Assembly (NCBI GenBank): GCA_019916065.1
Contig: CM034239.1
Span: 31,954,419-32,018,418 of the forward strand
Reading direction: 5' to 3'
DNA length: 64,000 nt
Origin: Vitellaria paradoxa
Lineage: Eukaryota > Streptophyta > Magnoliopsida > Ericales > Sapotaceae
A program made the translations under genes and the position numbers. Below, piece by piece: positions 22,764-34,199 of this stretch; the stretch's first letter is position 1, and every line of letters starts with the position of its first letter. The notes below the pieces were generated by a model, which saw only the letters and a list, made by a program, of their open reading frames with translations, was not told where the DNA came from and searched no databases.

Positions 22764-24476
22764 TGCAAAACCGCGGCACTTGCTATTGCTCAAAGTAATT
22801 TGAATGTTTCAAAAACTACTGAAATTAATAAGCTGCCTATCCAGAGGTTTAAGTCCCACGGAAGTAGAAACTAGAAAAAAAGGGGTTTGTGTTTTAATTG
22901 TGACAAGAAATGGCAGAGAAATCATGTATGCAAGAATCCAAAACTTTTCATTTTAAAGTCTGTTTTTAAAGAAGAAGAAGCTGAGTGTTTGACCCTGAAG
23001 AGGAAGAAGAGGAAGGAGCAGCAGAACAGACAATAGTGCAAGAATCTGAAATTACATTACATGCCATAATTACGGGTGCTCCTCAACCTAAGACTTTGAG
23101 GTTAATGGGGTGTATTAAAGGCCAGCAGTGGAGTATTTTAATAGATGCAGGAAATACTCATAATTTTATGGATCCTAGAGTGGCTAAGTGCTACCAATTT
23201 CGAGTAGAAGAGGGTGAAAGTCAATTTGTCAAAGTTGCTAGTGGAGAGTTATTGAGGAGCGAAGGAGAATGTACTCAGGTGAAGTTGAGTGCACAAGGGA
23301 ATGTTTTCTTGATTGATTTTCTCTTATTACCTTTAGCTAGTTGTGACTTGGTTTTAGGGGTACAATGGCTAAAAATTTAAAATTCTTAGGCCTATTACTT
23401 TTGACTTCTTTTTTCTTATTATGCAATTCTCTAAAAATAGCAGGGATGTTTGTATCAAAGGATTACAAGAGAATGGACAGCTGATAGAAGTGGATTTGCA
23501 ACAATTGAGAAGTAATATAGCCAAGGGATTCTTGTTGCAGTTATTCCAGGTATCAGTTGAATCAAACAGCCACTTAAAGCCAACAAAAGATGCAAAAGGG
23601 AAATTCAAAAAGTTCTAAAGAAGTACAGTGAAGTTTTTTCTGAACCAAAAGGGCTTCCACCAATGAGAGGGTACGAGCACCAGATTGTGCTGCAATCAGG
23701 TACTCAAGCCGTTTCTAATAGGCTCTATAGATATCCTTATTTTCAAAAAGAAGAAAGAGAAAAAATTGTAAAAGAATTACTGAGTTAAAGCCTTATTCAA
23801 CTTAGCTAATCCCCTTTCTCTTCCTCAGTAATATTGGTGAGAAAGGCAGATGGATCCTGGATGATGTGTGTAGATTACAAGGCCTTAAATCAAGCTACAA
23901 TCAAGGATAAATATCCTATACCTGTTGTGGATGAATTATTAGATAAGTTAAGTGGGGCAACAATTTTCTCTAAACTCGACCTAAGGTCTAGTTATCACCA
24001 GATCAAAATGCAGCATAACCAAAAACTGCATTTAGAACAAATTCAGGGCATTATGAGTTTTTGGTGATGCCATTTGGGCTCACTAATGCCCCTTGCTACT
24101 TTCCAACAATTGATGAACAATGTTTTTCGACCTTATTTGCGGAAATTTGTTCTGGTATTTTTTTATGATATACTGGTTTACGGTGCTAATGTGGAAGAGC
24201 TTGTGAGGCACCTAGAACTAACTCTGAAATTGTTAAAGGCTCATAAAATGTTTGCCAAAGAGTCTAAATGCAGGTTTGGTTACTTGGAGGTTGATTATTT
24301 GGGGCATCTTATCTCGGGTTAAGGAGTGAGGGCTGATCCTAAGAAGATAAGAGGCAATGGTTGACTGGCCCATTCCAAGAACTTTGAAGTCTTTAAGGGG
24401 ATTTTTGGGTCTTACAAGGTATTATGGAAGATTCATCAGGAGCTATGGAGGTATAGCTAAACCTTTAACAGACTTA

Positions 24477-24821
24477 GGGGTGTTTGGTGGCACAATTTTT
24501 AGTAACTTTTGGTATTTTTTGTCAAAAGTTACGAATTGTAATTTTTAGTGTATTTGGTGAAACAAGTAGCATTTTTAGTAATTTTTAGCCTTTTTGCGAC
24601 TTTTGAATGCTTGGTAAAATTTTTGGCAACTTTTGGCCTTTTTTTAGTAACTTTTGGTAACTTTTAACAATTTTTAACAACTTTTAGCAATTTTAGGTTA
24701 CTTTTGAGTTGAGAAGTTACTGTAGCAAAGTAAAAGAGTGACAAAATTTAGTATTTTGCCACACATTTAAAGAGCAAAACTTGGTATTTTTCTGTTAGAA
24801 ATTGTGATGCCAAACGCTACC
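24477..24821. mobile_element. Tourist-like (PIF/Harbinger) MITE in RT
   Basis: The element is bounded by TTA on both sides (24474-24476 and 24822-24824). The ends GGGGTGTTTGGTGGC and, reverse-complemented, GGTAGCGTTTGGCATC form an imperfect inverted repeat around AGTAACTTTTGG-rich sequence. Removing the insert and one TTA rejoins the pol frame across TDL-LKKNAFQW, which confirms the exact boundaries. Confidence 0.85.
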
Positions 24822-25855
24822 TTACTAAAGAAGAATGCATTCCAATGGTCACCTACAATAGAGAGGCATTTCAGGAGTTAAAAAGGCCTGTGACTACACT
24901 ACCAGTATTGACTTTACCAGATTTTTCTAAAGTATATACAATTGAATGTGATGTCTCAGATTCAAGAGTAGGGGCTGTCCTAATGCAAGAGAAGAAACCT
25001 TTTGCCTTTTTTAGTTAGGCATTGAAAGGAAGGGCACTGGTTCTATTTACGTATGAGAAGGAACTATATGCTCTGATTCAGGCAGTAAAAAAGTGAACAC
25101 CTTATCTACTTGGCCAAGTCTTTGTCATTAAAACAGATCACCACAATCTAAAGTTTCTCCTAAAGTAGCGTATTGGAACTCTTATTCAACAGAAGTGGAT
25201 TTCAAAGCTCTTAGGATACAACTCTACTACAGAGTATAAACAATGGGTGGATAACAAGGTGACAAATGCTCTATTGAGGGTATCTAATGATCACTCTATG
25301 CCTACTAACCATTTTATGTGTTGTCCTATCACTATCATAAGTCCTGTTCCCAATCTAGTTGAAGAGTTAAAGGAAACTTACATCAGAGATACTAGAGTCC
25401 AATCAATTTTTCAACAACTGGAGCAGGAAGTATTAGCAATATAGCAATATTCAGTTCAACAAGGCATCTTATTTTATAAAAAGAGGATCTACATTCCGGA
25501 GGATGAGAAGTTGAAGGCACAGATATTCAAGTTTATTCACAGTGATGCAATAGCAGGGCATGGTGGATTCCAGAAAACATACAAAAAAGCTTAGCATGAT
25601 TTTTTTTAGCCAAACATGAAGCAGGAAATAAAAAATTGGTGTAAGAATGTACAGTTTGCTAGAAATGTAAAGCAAAACATACATTCCCAGCAGGACTGCT
25701 ACAACCCCTTCCCATTCCAAATAGTTCCTAGACTGATATGTCGATGGATATCATCGAAGGTTTGCCACGTTCTGATTGGTTTTCAGTAATTGGGTGATAG
25801 TTGATAGACTCACAAAATATATCCATTTTATTCCACTTACACACCCATACACAGC

Positions 25856-26271
25856 CATGGGCGGAGCCCCAGTTGGTCGGGTGGGACGGGCCATGTGCCC
25901 ACCCTCAGAAAAAATTGTGCTATTTTTTTTATAGTGTTTTCCATGCTTAATTGTGCCCACTCGAGAGAAAGAAAAAGTTTTTAACTCAATACAAATTGTG
26001 CTTACCCAAGAAAAGAAAAAAGAAATTAGCCCAATACCAAATGTGCCCACTCAATGGAAAAACAGATTTTAACCTAATAATATCAATGCAATTGTACCTA
26101 CTCTACCCAATACAACTAAAAAATATTTAACTCCACTTGGACCTTTTTCTCTCTTTCCTTCTCCTTTCCAATAGTCAAATTCTTTCTTTATTCCTCTTAT
26201 GGTACTCCACCAATCATTTATGTGTCTTATAATTAGTGCTCACTCAGACAAAAGTTTTGGCTCTGCCCCTC
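25856..26271. mobile_element. hAT-type non-autonomous element in integrase
   Basis: The ends CATGGGCGGAGCC and, reverse-complemented, GAGGGGCAGAGCC match at 10 of 13 bases. Flanks TACACAGC (25848-25855) and TACATAGC (26272-26279) match at 7 of 8. The integrase frame around HPY-ATQLALIF is interrupted here. The interior repeats GTGCCCACTC-type words. Confidence 0.8.
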
Positions 26272-26958
26272 TACATAGCTACTCAATTAGCTCTTATCTT
26301 TATGCAAAACATTTTTAAACTACATGGTCTTCCAATTACCATAGTCTCAGACAGAGATGTAGCATTTACAAATTCTTTTTGGAAGGAATTATTCAAATTG
26401 GTGGGCTCATCACTACACTATAGCACCAATTTCCATTCACAAACGGACGGTCAGGCCAAAGTTACTAACAAGTGCATGGAAGGCTATTTATGGTGTTTTA
26501 CTTCTGATTTTCCCAAGAGGTGGTCTCAGTAGCTCTATTTAGCAGAATATTGGTTCAATACGAACTATCACACTACTATTAAGATGACATCATATGAAGC
26601 TTTATATGGATTTAAACCTCCCAGATTGGTACAATGCATGGAGGGTTTAGCAGAGAATGTGTTAGTGGATCAATTGCTAATTTCTCACCAGCGTATTTTC
26701 CAATTATTAAAAATACATCTGAGCCTAGCTCAGAACCGTATGAAACAACAAGCAGACTAGCACAAAACTGAATGAGTTTTTCTGTTGGTGACTCAGTTTA
26801 TGTTAAGCTCTAGCCATTCAGATAGTTTGCAGTTCGGCGCTGTGCTAACAACTAATTGGCCCCTAAGTATTTTGGTCCATTTATAGTGATTCAAGAAATT
26901 GGAGAAGTAGCGTATAAGTTACAACTACCTGAAACATCTCAGATTCACCTAGTTTCAG

Positions 26959-27396
26959 AGGCAAGGAAACGGGTTGAGAACGAAACGGGCTAGGTAGAAG
27001 GGAGGATGGGCTAAGCAATTCCTAGCCTGTGATAGATGGGAAAGCAAAAGGGATGCTGGGCCAAAAGAGTAGCCCACACTAAAAAGGCCATCCATAGCTG
27101 TTGGGTTATCATCATAGGGCAGGGCTTAATCAACTAATTCCTGTTACATCCAGCTGTATTGGTAGTTATAATTGTTATCTACCATAGTTTGATTAACCAA
27201 GGTTAGGACTTAACCATGGTTAGTTTGTTACAATGTATTACTACAAAAACTACTGCTGTAATTCAAGAAGATATGAAAGAATATTTTCAGAGAATCATTC
27301 TCTCTCTAGGAGGCCTGGAAGTCCTCGAATTCTTCCAATTCATCTCTCAATCTCATTCCTTTATCGTAGATAGAGGGAAGAGGGCAGCTCACTCCA
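26959..27396 (+). repeat. 3' LTR of the gypsy element, missing its first part
   Basis: Colinear with 20093-20535 of the 5' LTR. The first 277 bp are absent, and the junction with integrase is at AGGCAAG (26959). It ends at the TTATG duplication. Confidence 0.85.
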
Positions 27397-27401
27397 TTAT
27401 G

Positions 27402-28412
27402 CATGGCCATTCATTTCATTCACCCAATATTTATGGAATGCCCAAATGATACAATTGAATACAGAGGTCATATTTTTTATTATGGTGAACTTTGACAATG
27501 TTTCTATTTCCAAATCTGCAAATTATAACAATATATGAATCGCATCGTCATTTATGAAGTTGGATAATCAATATTATTAAGTTAATTCAATGTAGCCAAC
27601 TAGTTTGCTGTATAAATTTATCTTTTATAAATTTATGCATTTGCATTTGAATGGTGCCATTTCCAAGCAACTAAGGAGTATAGACAGATATGATGCGAGC
27701 ATGGGCACAAGCATGGCAATTTTGAAAAATTTTGAAAAATAAAAATATAATTTTTATTAGATATATATACGAATATTACGTACACAAGAAAACTAATTCA
27801 CTAATTCAACATATGAAACATAACAAAATATGATATATAAAATTTTATAATTTAAGGGTTTTCAGCAATTTAATTCTAGGTCTATTTTAATCACACATAA
27901 ATAAAAAAGGACAAATGTTTGGATACACCATGTAGAGTGTCTGACATGTATCACGATGTATCCTTGGAGCATGTGTCTAATACCTGTCAAATACAAATAT
28001 CCGTCCAAATTTAAGTGTCTGTGCTTCATAACTGAGCAGTTTGAGTTAGCCTTGTTAGCCACAAAGGACAACTCTGGTACTTGTCACTAGAAACTCCATT
28101 GTAAATACTGATTTTTGTCATAGCTGGGAGATTCCCTTTTGTAACTAAAAGTCGATATACGGGGGTATGCCCCTAAGGTGATGCAAATTTTTCCCACTAA
28201 TCCAAATTACACTTTAAAAAAAAAAAAAACTCTGGTAGGTTTAATATAAAGTGCAACCTTTTTTCTGTCTTTGGTTTTTGCTTTCTAAATCGCTCTATTG
28301 AAATCATAATTTAAGTGCATAAGAATTTGCACTATACATACAGTGTACTTATAGTGGACTGCAGCATTTTCCCCATTGTACTAATCAGGATTGGCTGCAC
28401 AGGAGTAAAACC
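27402..28412. other. Intergenic stretch upstream of the DUF4220 gene
   Basis: No open frame is supported. It probably holds the promoter and 5' UTR of the gene at 28413. A weak TATA-like ACTATACATAC is at about 28331, roughly 80 bp before the ATG. Nothing else is recognised. Confidence 0.4.
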
Positions 28413-30550
28413 ATGGGTAACCTTGTTCCAGAAGATGTAAAGAGAGTATGGGATGAATGGAATATCCGTGGCACTGTTCTCGTCAGCCTTTTCTTTCAGG
28501 TAGTGTTGATTTTTGTTGCGACATCACGAAAACGCACAGGGAACGGAATTGTAAACTTGCTGATCTGGGGGGCTTATCTGCTTGCGGACTGGGTCGCAGC
28601 ATTTGCTGTTGGGCTCATCTCTTATCGCCAAGTTAATGGCTGCGACAAGTCTCATGTAAACGAAGCCCTTGCCGCTTTTTGGGCTCCATTCCTTTTGCTA
28701 CACCTTGGTGGCCCAGATACCATCACTGCTTTCTCGCTTGAAGATAATGAACTGTGGCTTCGGCACTTGCTTGGCCTACTCATCCAGCTTTCTGCAGTTG
28801 TTTATGTCTTCTTACAATCAGTCTCCAATGAATTTTGGATCCCAACAGTCCTCTTATTTTTTGCTGGAACAATTAAGTATGCTGAGCGGACACGTGCTTT
28901 GTATCTAGCTTGCTTGGATAATTTTAAGGCTTCTATGCTTCCAAAGCCAGACGCTGGACCAAACTATGCTCAGCTTATGGAAGAGTATTCATCAAATGCT
29001 GCGGCCCAGGTTCCAGTTAAGATTGTAATTAGAAAGGAACTTGACAAAGGATCAAGGACCTCAGATGAGGAAAGCTTAACACCTAAGCCATAGATGACAT
29101 TAAGGTGGTGCAATCTGGGTACGAGTTCTTCAAAAAATTCAAGGGGCTAATCGTTGACCTGATGTTTAGCTTTCATGAGCGCCGTGAGAGTCGAAAGTTC
29201 TTTTTTGAAAGGACTTTTCAAGATGCTTTTAGAGTAATGGAAGTAGAGCTCAATTTTATGTATGATGCGCTCTACACCAAGATGCCTGTGGTGCATTGTA
29301 AGATTGGGTACTTTTTTCGCTTCATTTGCTCTGTTTTGTTAGTGGTTTCATTTTGTCGCTTTGCATCCCATCACAAACACAATCTCCTTCCCGTTGACAT
29401 TGCTGCCACCTACACTCTGCTTATTGGTGCTCTCAGCTTGGACTTCATAGCAATTGTCAAGCTCATCTTCTCTGATTGGACTATAGTTATGGTCAAGAAT
29501 TCCAAGGTCAGATTAATTGTTTCTGCCATCCGAGAAAGACTTTCATTTGACAAAAGATGCCGGTGGTCTAAATCCATCTCACAGCACAGTTTGATAAATT
29601 ATTGCCTCAAGGAACGGTTCATATTATTTGACAAAGCAGCTGGATTGTTTGGACTCAGAAATTCCCTTGATGAAATGCAATACAAAAAAGCCAAGCCTGT
29701 GGAGGATGCCCTGAAGAAGTTCATCTTTGAGGAGCTTAGGGAAAAGGCTCTCAAAGGAGGAGATTCAAAAATCGCCAAGGAGATATGTTCAGCAAAGGGC
29801 AATTGGGTTCTCTCACAAGACTTTTGCCCTCACCCCTTGATTGCAGCGAGCGTTAGTGAGGAAGTTGAATATGATGAGAGCCTTTTGCTGTGGCATGTTG
29901 CTACTGAACTATGCTATTTCATGAGCCTTGAAGATACTGACCAAGATCTCAAAGAGGATACTCGTGAATTTTGTAAGCTACTTTCAGAATATATGTTGTA
30001 TCTTCTGGTTATGCGGCCTACAATGATGTCAGCAGTGGCAGGTATAGGGCAAATCAGGTTTTGGGACACTTGTGAGGAAGCTAAGAAGTTCTTTCGCAGG
30101 GGGCAATCAAAGTGGAAACCAAAAGATATTCTGCACTTATGTTCCCCAAACATCTGTGAAAGAATCAAGAAATTCTTTGTTAGAAGAGAATCAGAATCAA
30201 CTCAAAAATGGAAGTTAGCCTGTGACAAACTACTTTCAGTAGATACAGTTGTTAAGCCTGTTGAAGTGAAGGGAGATAGAAGTAAATCATTGTTGTTCGA
30301 TGCATGCATGCTTGCCAAAGATCTGAACAAGTTAAAAAGTGAGAGGAGATGGAAGATTATGAGCAGAGTGTGGGTGGAATTGTTGTCCTATGCTGCGATT
30401 AATTGCAGAGCAAATACTCATGCCAAGCAGCTCAGCAAAGGTGGGGAGCTTATTTCTTTTGTTTGGTTACTGATGGCACATTTTGGTTTGGGAGAACAGT
30501 TTCGGATAGAGGCTGGACATGCTAGAGCCAAGCTAATTGTGGGTAAGTGA
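28413..30550 (+). CDS. DUF4220/DUF594 membrane protein, one frameshift
   Basis: Plant-specific multi-pass membrane protein of unknown function. The first part (28413-29093, 226 codons) begins MGNLVPEDVKRVWDEWNIRG and has hydrophobic segments (VLVSLFFQVVLIFV, LLIWGAYLLADWVAAFAVG, HLLGLLIQLSAVVYVF). Its DUF4220 core includes FWAPFLLLHLGGPDTITAFS. The second part (ATG at 29105, to 30550) continues the same protein: further membrane segments (FFRFICSVLLVVSF, TYTLLIGALSLDFIAIV), then a C-terminal DUF594 signature with LLSYAAINCRANTHAKQLS and GGELISFVWLLMAHFGLG. The break is a TAG at 29091-29093; reading shifts by one base at AAGCC|ATAGATGAC and the family-like sequence runs on without loss. Full length would be about 712 residues, normal for the family, with no intron in the coding part. 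Either a single-base deletion (recent pseudogene or allele) or a sequence error explains it. The start is chosen because MGNLVPEDVKRVWDEWNIRG is the usual N-terminus. Confidence 0.85.
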
Positions 30551-31175
30551 AGAAAGTTAGGAAATCAACCGCACAACTGTGCTGAGGAGTTCCATGGCTT
30601 ATGCGAATGATTGTGGGTATTCTCTCATCTTTTTTCTGTGTTTAAGTTGGATAGCTGTATTGTTTGTTAATGATGAACAAACTTTTTTATTTGTTTACAT
30701 ATAAGAGATTTTTATTTGTTTACATATTATAGCTGATTTTCTTTTTCTACTCTAATCTGGTTTTGAAATAAGCAAGAGTAGTGTTATAAATCTTATTAAA
30801 AGGAGGAAATCTAGTACATAATTTTGGTATTTTTGGGCATAAATAATATAAACTTCTGGCATCTAATCAACTCCATGCGCATTAATTCATTTTGAATTAG
30901 ATTGAGGTTGAGCACCTAGAAATTTGTATAGATTCTTGATTCTTTGAAAGAGCAGACTCTTCGATCTCTTTCATAAAGACATACAAAAATAATTATACTT
31001 CTTGTGGCCCAATTTACAAAAATTTTGTGCAATGTTCCATTTCATCTATTGCTCATATTTAGTACTCTTTTCTAGATAAATTAAGCAACACGATGATACA
31101 AATGTGACATGGCTTGTGTTTTGATTTTTGAAGGAAGATTGAGCTTTACAGGATATTTTGTACCACTCTTAGACA

Positions 31176-31195
<20 letters not shown>
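30551..31195. other. 3' flank of the DUF4220 gene, no further gene
   Basis: Presumably 3' UTR and intergenic DNA. It contains a near-duplicate GAGATTTTTATTTGTTTACATA unit (30688-30728). No coding region is supported. Confidence 0.4.
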
Positions 31196-31206
<11 letters not shown>

Positions 31207-31222
31207 GGGGGGGGGGGGGGGG
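31196..31222. repeat. T11-G16 homopolymer junction
   Basis: Eleven T are followed directly by sixteen G; the T run extends upstream with single C interruptions. It is one of four such T(n)G(n)/C(n)A(n) blocks in the window. Confidence 0.9.
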
Positions 31223-31593
31223 AAGGAACCTGCAGATGTTAATTTTTGCTGAACTAATATCAAATGGTCTCTCCGCAATGCTTGCATTGTACCTCTTATT
31301 CTATCATTGGTAAAAGTCTTGTTGTATGAACAGGTCTTTGCTGTGTGAATCAACAGGCTTTTGTTTTGTGAATTTCTTGTTTCTGTGTAGCAAGTCCTGC
31401 TGTGTGGACAGGTTTTTACAGTTTTTACAACTGCTAAGTTTTTTGGCTTGTTGACTTGTTTTCTAATTCACTGACAAGAGATTCAAGTGGAAAAATGACT
31501 CAAACATGGAACAAATTCTCATAAAAATCCATAACTTGTAACTGCATTCATACAAATAAGAGGATATATTCCTCAAAAAGATTAACATTACAT

Positions 31594-31755
31594 CACTAGA
31601 AGTACACTAAGAATCCCAAAACACAAATCAAATTCTACACAGAAACATTTGAACCCTAAAACGTCCATTAAACCACTAGAATTAACAGTAAGAATCCCAA
31701 AACACAAACCAAATCCTACACATAAAATTGATCCCTAAACCCTCTATTAAACCGC
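31594..31755. repeat. Two-copy tandem repeat, 81-bp unit
   Basis: GAATCCCAAAACACAAA recurs at 31611 and 31692, with shared ACTAGAA, AAATyCTACACA and CCATTAAACC words around it. About two units are present. No coding sequence. Confidence 0.75.
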
Positions 31756-32595
31756 TAGAACTACATTAATTCAGATGCAACATTTTCTCCCCTTCCATTA
31801 TTGCTTTTGAATCAGCCTCCATTTTACACCAGCAGATAAATACAATCCCCTGTGAAGAAAATTACCATAAACCACATCCATTTCACTTGACCTCAACTCT
31901 TTTCAAGTTGGACTGTAATATTATTTAGCCTTCTTGAAAGGCCTAGAATCACTAGCCACAAACGATTACAAATTAGTGGGCAACATAGCCACATAATTTC
32001 TCTCACACGTGTTGAATTTTTAAGTTGGTTTCGCATCCATCCATGATGTTTGAAATATTGTTTGGTGACCACAACAACAAAATGAATATATTTGCAGGCT
32101 AACTATTCCATCTTCAACTCTCAATTTGGGGGGAGAGAGAGAGAGCGCGCCCAAAAAAAAAAAAAAACTGTATCAAGGGATGCCAACTTTAATAGAGTTT
32201 TATTTAATTATTATTTCTTTTTTTTTTTCGTAAAAACACAGAGATCAGGATGCTTTGCCTAATCCCCCCACCCAAATGCTTAAAGTCACATACTTGTCAT
32301 GTGATTGATTTTCATTAACAATTTAAGTCACGTGAGATACAGAACTATAGTATAAAGTGCAATGTAAGACAATCAATAATTGGGAAGAGGGGGGGATGGG
32401 ATGTGGGCAATAGTTTAAGAGGGCATATGTTTTTTGTCTATGTATATAATTAATCTACTCCTAGTGGACTTTCTATTTTTAAATAACAAGTCACGTTATT
32501 TTGTAATAATGTATTTAGAGATTGGATTTATAAAGGAAAATAAAAGTGAAAAATACATAATTAAATTCATTTTTTGATTGGGTTACAAATATGTA

Positions 32596-33830
32596 ATACC
32601 CAGTATATAAATTTGGATAATTCTAAAGTTTTATTGGCATTTGGAATATTATTTGAACCTAAATTTTGGTTTAAGATTTTGGTAAAATAAATTGTTTCGG
32701 AATGGGTAGGATACAAACTAGTTATGTGGGCCAGGGAAGGCCACACTTCCCCCCCCTCTTTTATTCTTTTCTTTCTTTATTCTGCTTTTCTGTTATCCTG
32801 GGTATTGTCCGAACAAAGAGAAAATAAGGAGAGAAAAAGAGGAATATAAAGAGGAGATAGGGATTTTGCTTGTTATATCACTATATGTGTCTAGACATGA
32901 CCATGGGAGACGATCTCAAGCTTTGAAAGTTGAAGCCCTAGATTGAGTTCTTCTCATTTCTTGCTACTTTCTTCACATCTGAGGTAGCTATAATCATGTT
33001 GGAGTGTTCATATCTTGTTCTTGCTAGGTTATCTAGCATTAACATAATTGAATAGGGAGAGTGTATGCATATGTGGTTATATGTTGACATGAAATTTGGA
33101 GAATTTGTTTATTCATGCCTTGGGGGTTTATGAACGTTTTTTTATGCATCTGTTGTGTATTTGAGGCTTGATTTGAAGTTTGGTGCTGTTTGGGTTCGGA
33201 TTCGGATTCAAGTTGAAAATGAATCCCAATCATATTTCACATTCACTGCGTTAAAAATGGGGCCTTGTCGCATTTGAATGACCCGTTTGGTCTGCCTAAA
33301 ATTTGCTTCCAGCTTCCTGGCATTTAAACAATGCCAATTTTACCTTTTAGTGTCCAAATGGTGTGCATGTTTAGGGGCAGCGTCCAGATGCTAGATCCTC
33401 TAGTCCAAATGCCAGGCCCCTTGTTGGGCTGTTTTGCTCCTTTTGAGTCAAGGTTTACCACTTTAATGGATATTATGCTTACATATGATTAATATGAGAT
33501 AAAGAGATAAATTCGAGTGCTCCTAGTGTTATCCTGATTCCATTTATGTTCTTGCAAGTTTAAGAATAAGAAATGTTGAATACTGAGTATAATGAGGCAT
33601 ATAACATCACTTGCATTGAGGCTGAGTTACATCATTTGTTTATGATGGTTGGTTACTGTGAGATATCTTGATGTGTCGAGAGCATAATAACTGCGATGGA
33701 TACGTCTTTAATGAAAATTGAGAAAAATAAGATTTTTAAATTTACAGATGATCTCCAATCAAAATATATGATTTGAGTGTGATCGTGTGTGGTGATGGGT
33801 CATATCAATTAATTAGCTCTAGATTGCATC
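32596..33830 (+). repeat. Probable gypsy-type LTR fragment
   Basis: Starts TGTAATACCCAGTATATAA, resembling LTR starts of chromovirus (Tekay/Del-type) elements. It goes on with a GAAAATAAGGAGAGAAAAAGAGG tract typical of transcription-start regions of these LTRs. No matching TG...CA end, second LTR or TSD was found, so this is from recalled resemblance only. 33840-34190 contains G/C-rich words (AAGCTTGGGCCC) like a decayed hAT end. Confidence 0.3.
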
Positions 33831-33887
33831 TTGATGTCTACCTTTGATTAGAGTTGGTCATGGGCCAAGAGGCATGGTAGGGCTATT

Positions 33888-33917
33888 CCCCCCCCCCCCA
33901 AAAAAAAAAAAAAAAAA
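33888..33917. repeat. C12-A18 homopolymer junction
   Basis: Twelve C run directly into eighteen A. Same architecture as at 37583 and 60777, and as the reverse complement of 31196. Confidence 0.9.
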
Positions 33918-34199
33918 CGCATTTTGGACAGGCTTGGACTATTATATTAGGCCAGCAAAACAAGCTTGGAAAAAATTGGTTAGTTGTAAGTTTCAGGCCA
34001 TGCCTGAAATTGAAATCATAAGCTTGGGCCCCCGCTTGGTAGGTCCAGGCTTTTGTCACTAAAATTAGTATATATTTTATGTGACAAGCTATGCTTGGAC
34101 AAAATTCTAGGCACTAATGATCAGGCTGACCTTGGTCGCAACTAAAATGCATTATACCCCTATAAAAATTTAAGTTCGAGATTGATATCTCCATGTAAT

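Larger units (their letters stand above)
20668..22975 (+). pseudogene. gypsy gag, split by two insertions
   Basis: Starts with ATG at 20668. The capsid-like part reads KFPVFMVKNPSEWLYRGQS and MEGKSLGWFQDLMK, ending at ALLIRFG (21062). A 55-bp insertion-plus-duplication shifts the frame, then YEDPMDQLVRLKQ and FITGLKEEIKYSVRMFNP follow. After the element at 21455-22763 the sequence resumes with a CCHC knuckle (CFNCDKKWQRNHVC, about 22888-22930). Stops and shifts make it inactive. Confidence 0.8.
22985..26957 (+). pseudogene. gypsy pol (protease, RT, RNase H, integrase), decayed
   Basis: The protease lies at 23100-23380 (ILIDAGNTHNF, where the family has D-S/T-G, so the active-site triad is altered; LVLGVQWL near the end). 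RT lies at 23830-24470 ([43 protein letters not shown], where one catalytic Asp of the usual DD pair is Tyr). RNase H lies at 24900-25280 (ECDVSDSRVGAVLMQE, TDHHNLKFL). The integrase zinc-binding part is at 25530-25680 and the core resumes after a hAT insertion at 26280-26530 (NIFKLHGLPITIVSDRD, QTDGQAKV). The end QIHLVS at about 26957 runs straight into LTR sequence. There are many stops. Confidence 0.85.
19816..27396 (+). mobile_element. Ty3/gypsy element, full span with nested insertions
   Basis: The element runs from TGTAATG at 19816 to ...CTCACTCCA at 27396 and is flanked by a perfect 5-bp duplication TTATG (19811-19815 and 27397-27401). The 5' LTR (720 bp) is followed by a decayed tRNA-Met-like primer site (TTGTATCAAAAGC). 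Order is gag, zinc knuckle, protease, RT, RNase H, integrase. The 3' LTR keeps only its last 438 bp, joined directly to integrase sequence, so an internal deletion removed the end of pol and the first part of that LTR. Inserted within it are a SINE/RTE tail (21063), a MULE-like element (21455), a MITE (24477) and a hAT element (25856). Confidence 0.85.

Noticed and set aside
29105..30550. Treating the second half of the DUF4220 gene as its own gene
   Set aside because: It begins mid-domain and family-like sequence continues upstream of its ATG in the same frame (IDDIKV), so a frameshift in one gene explains it better.
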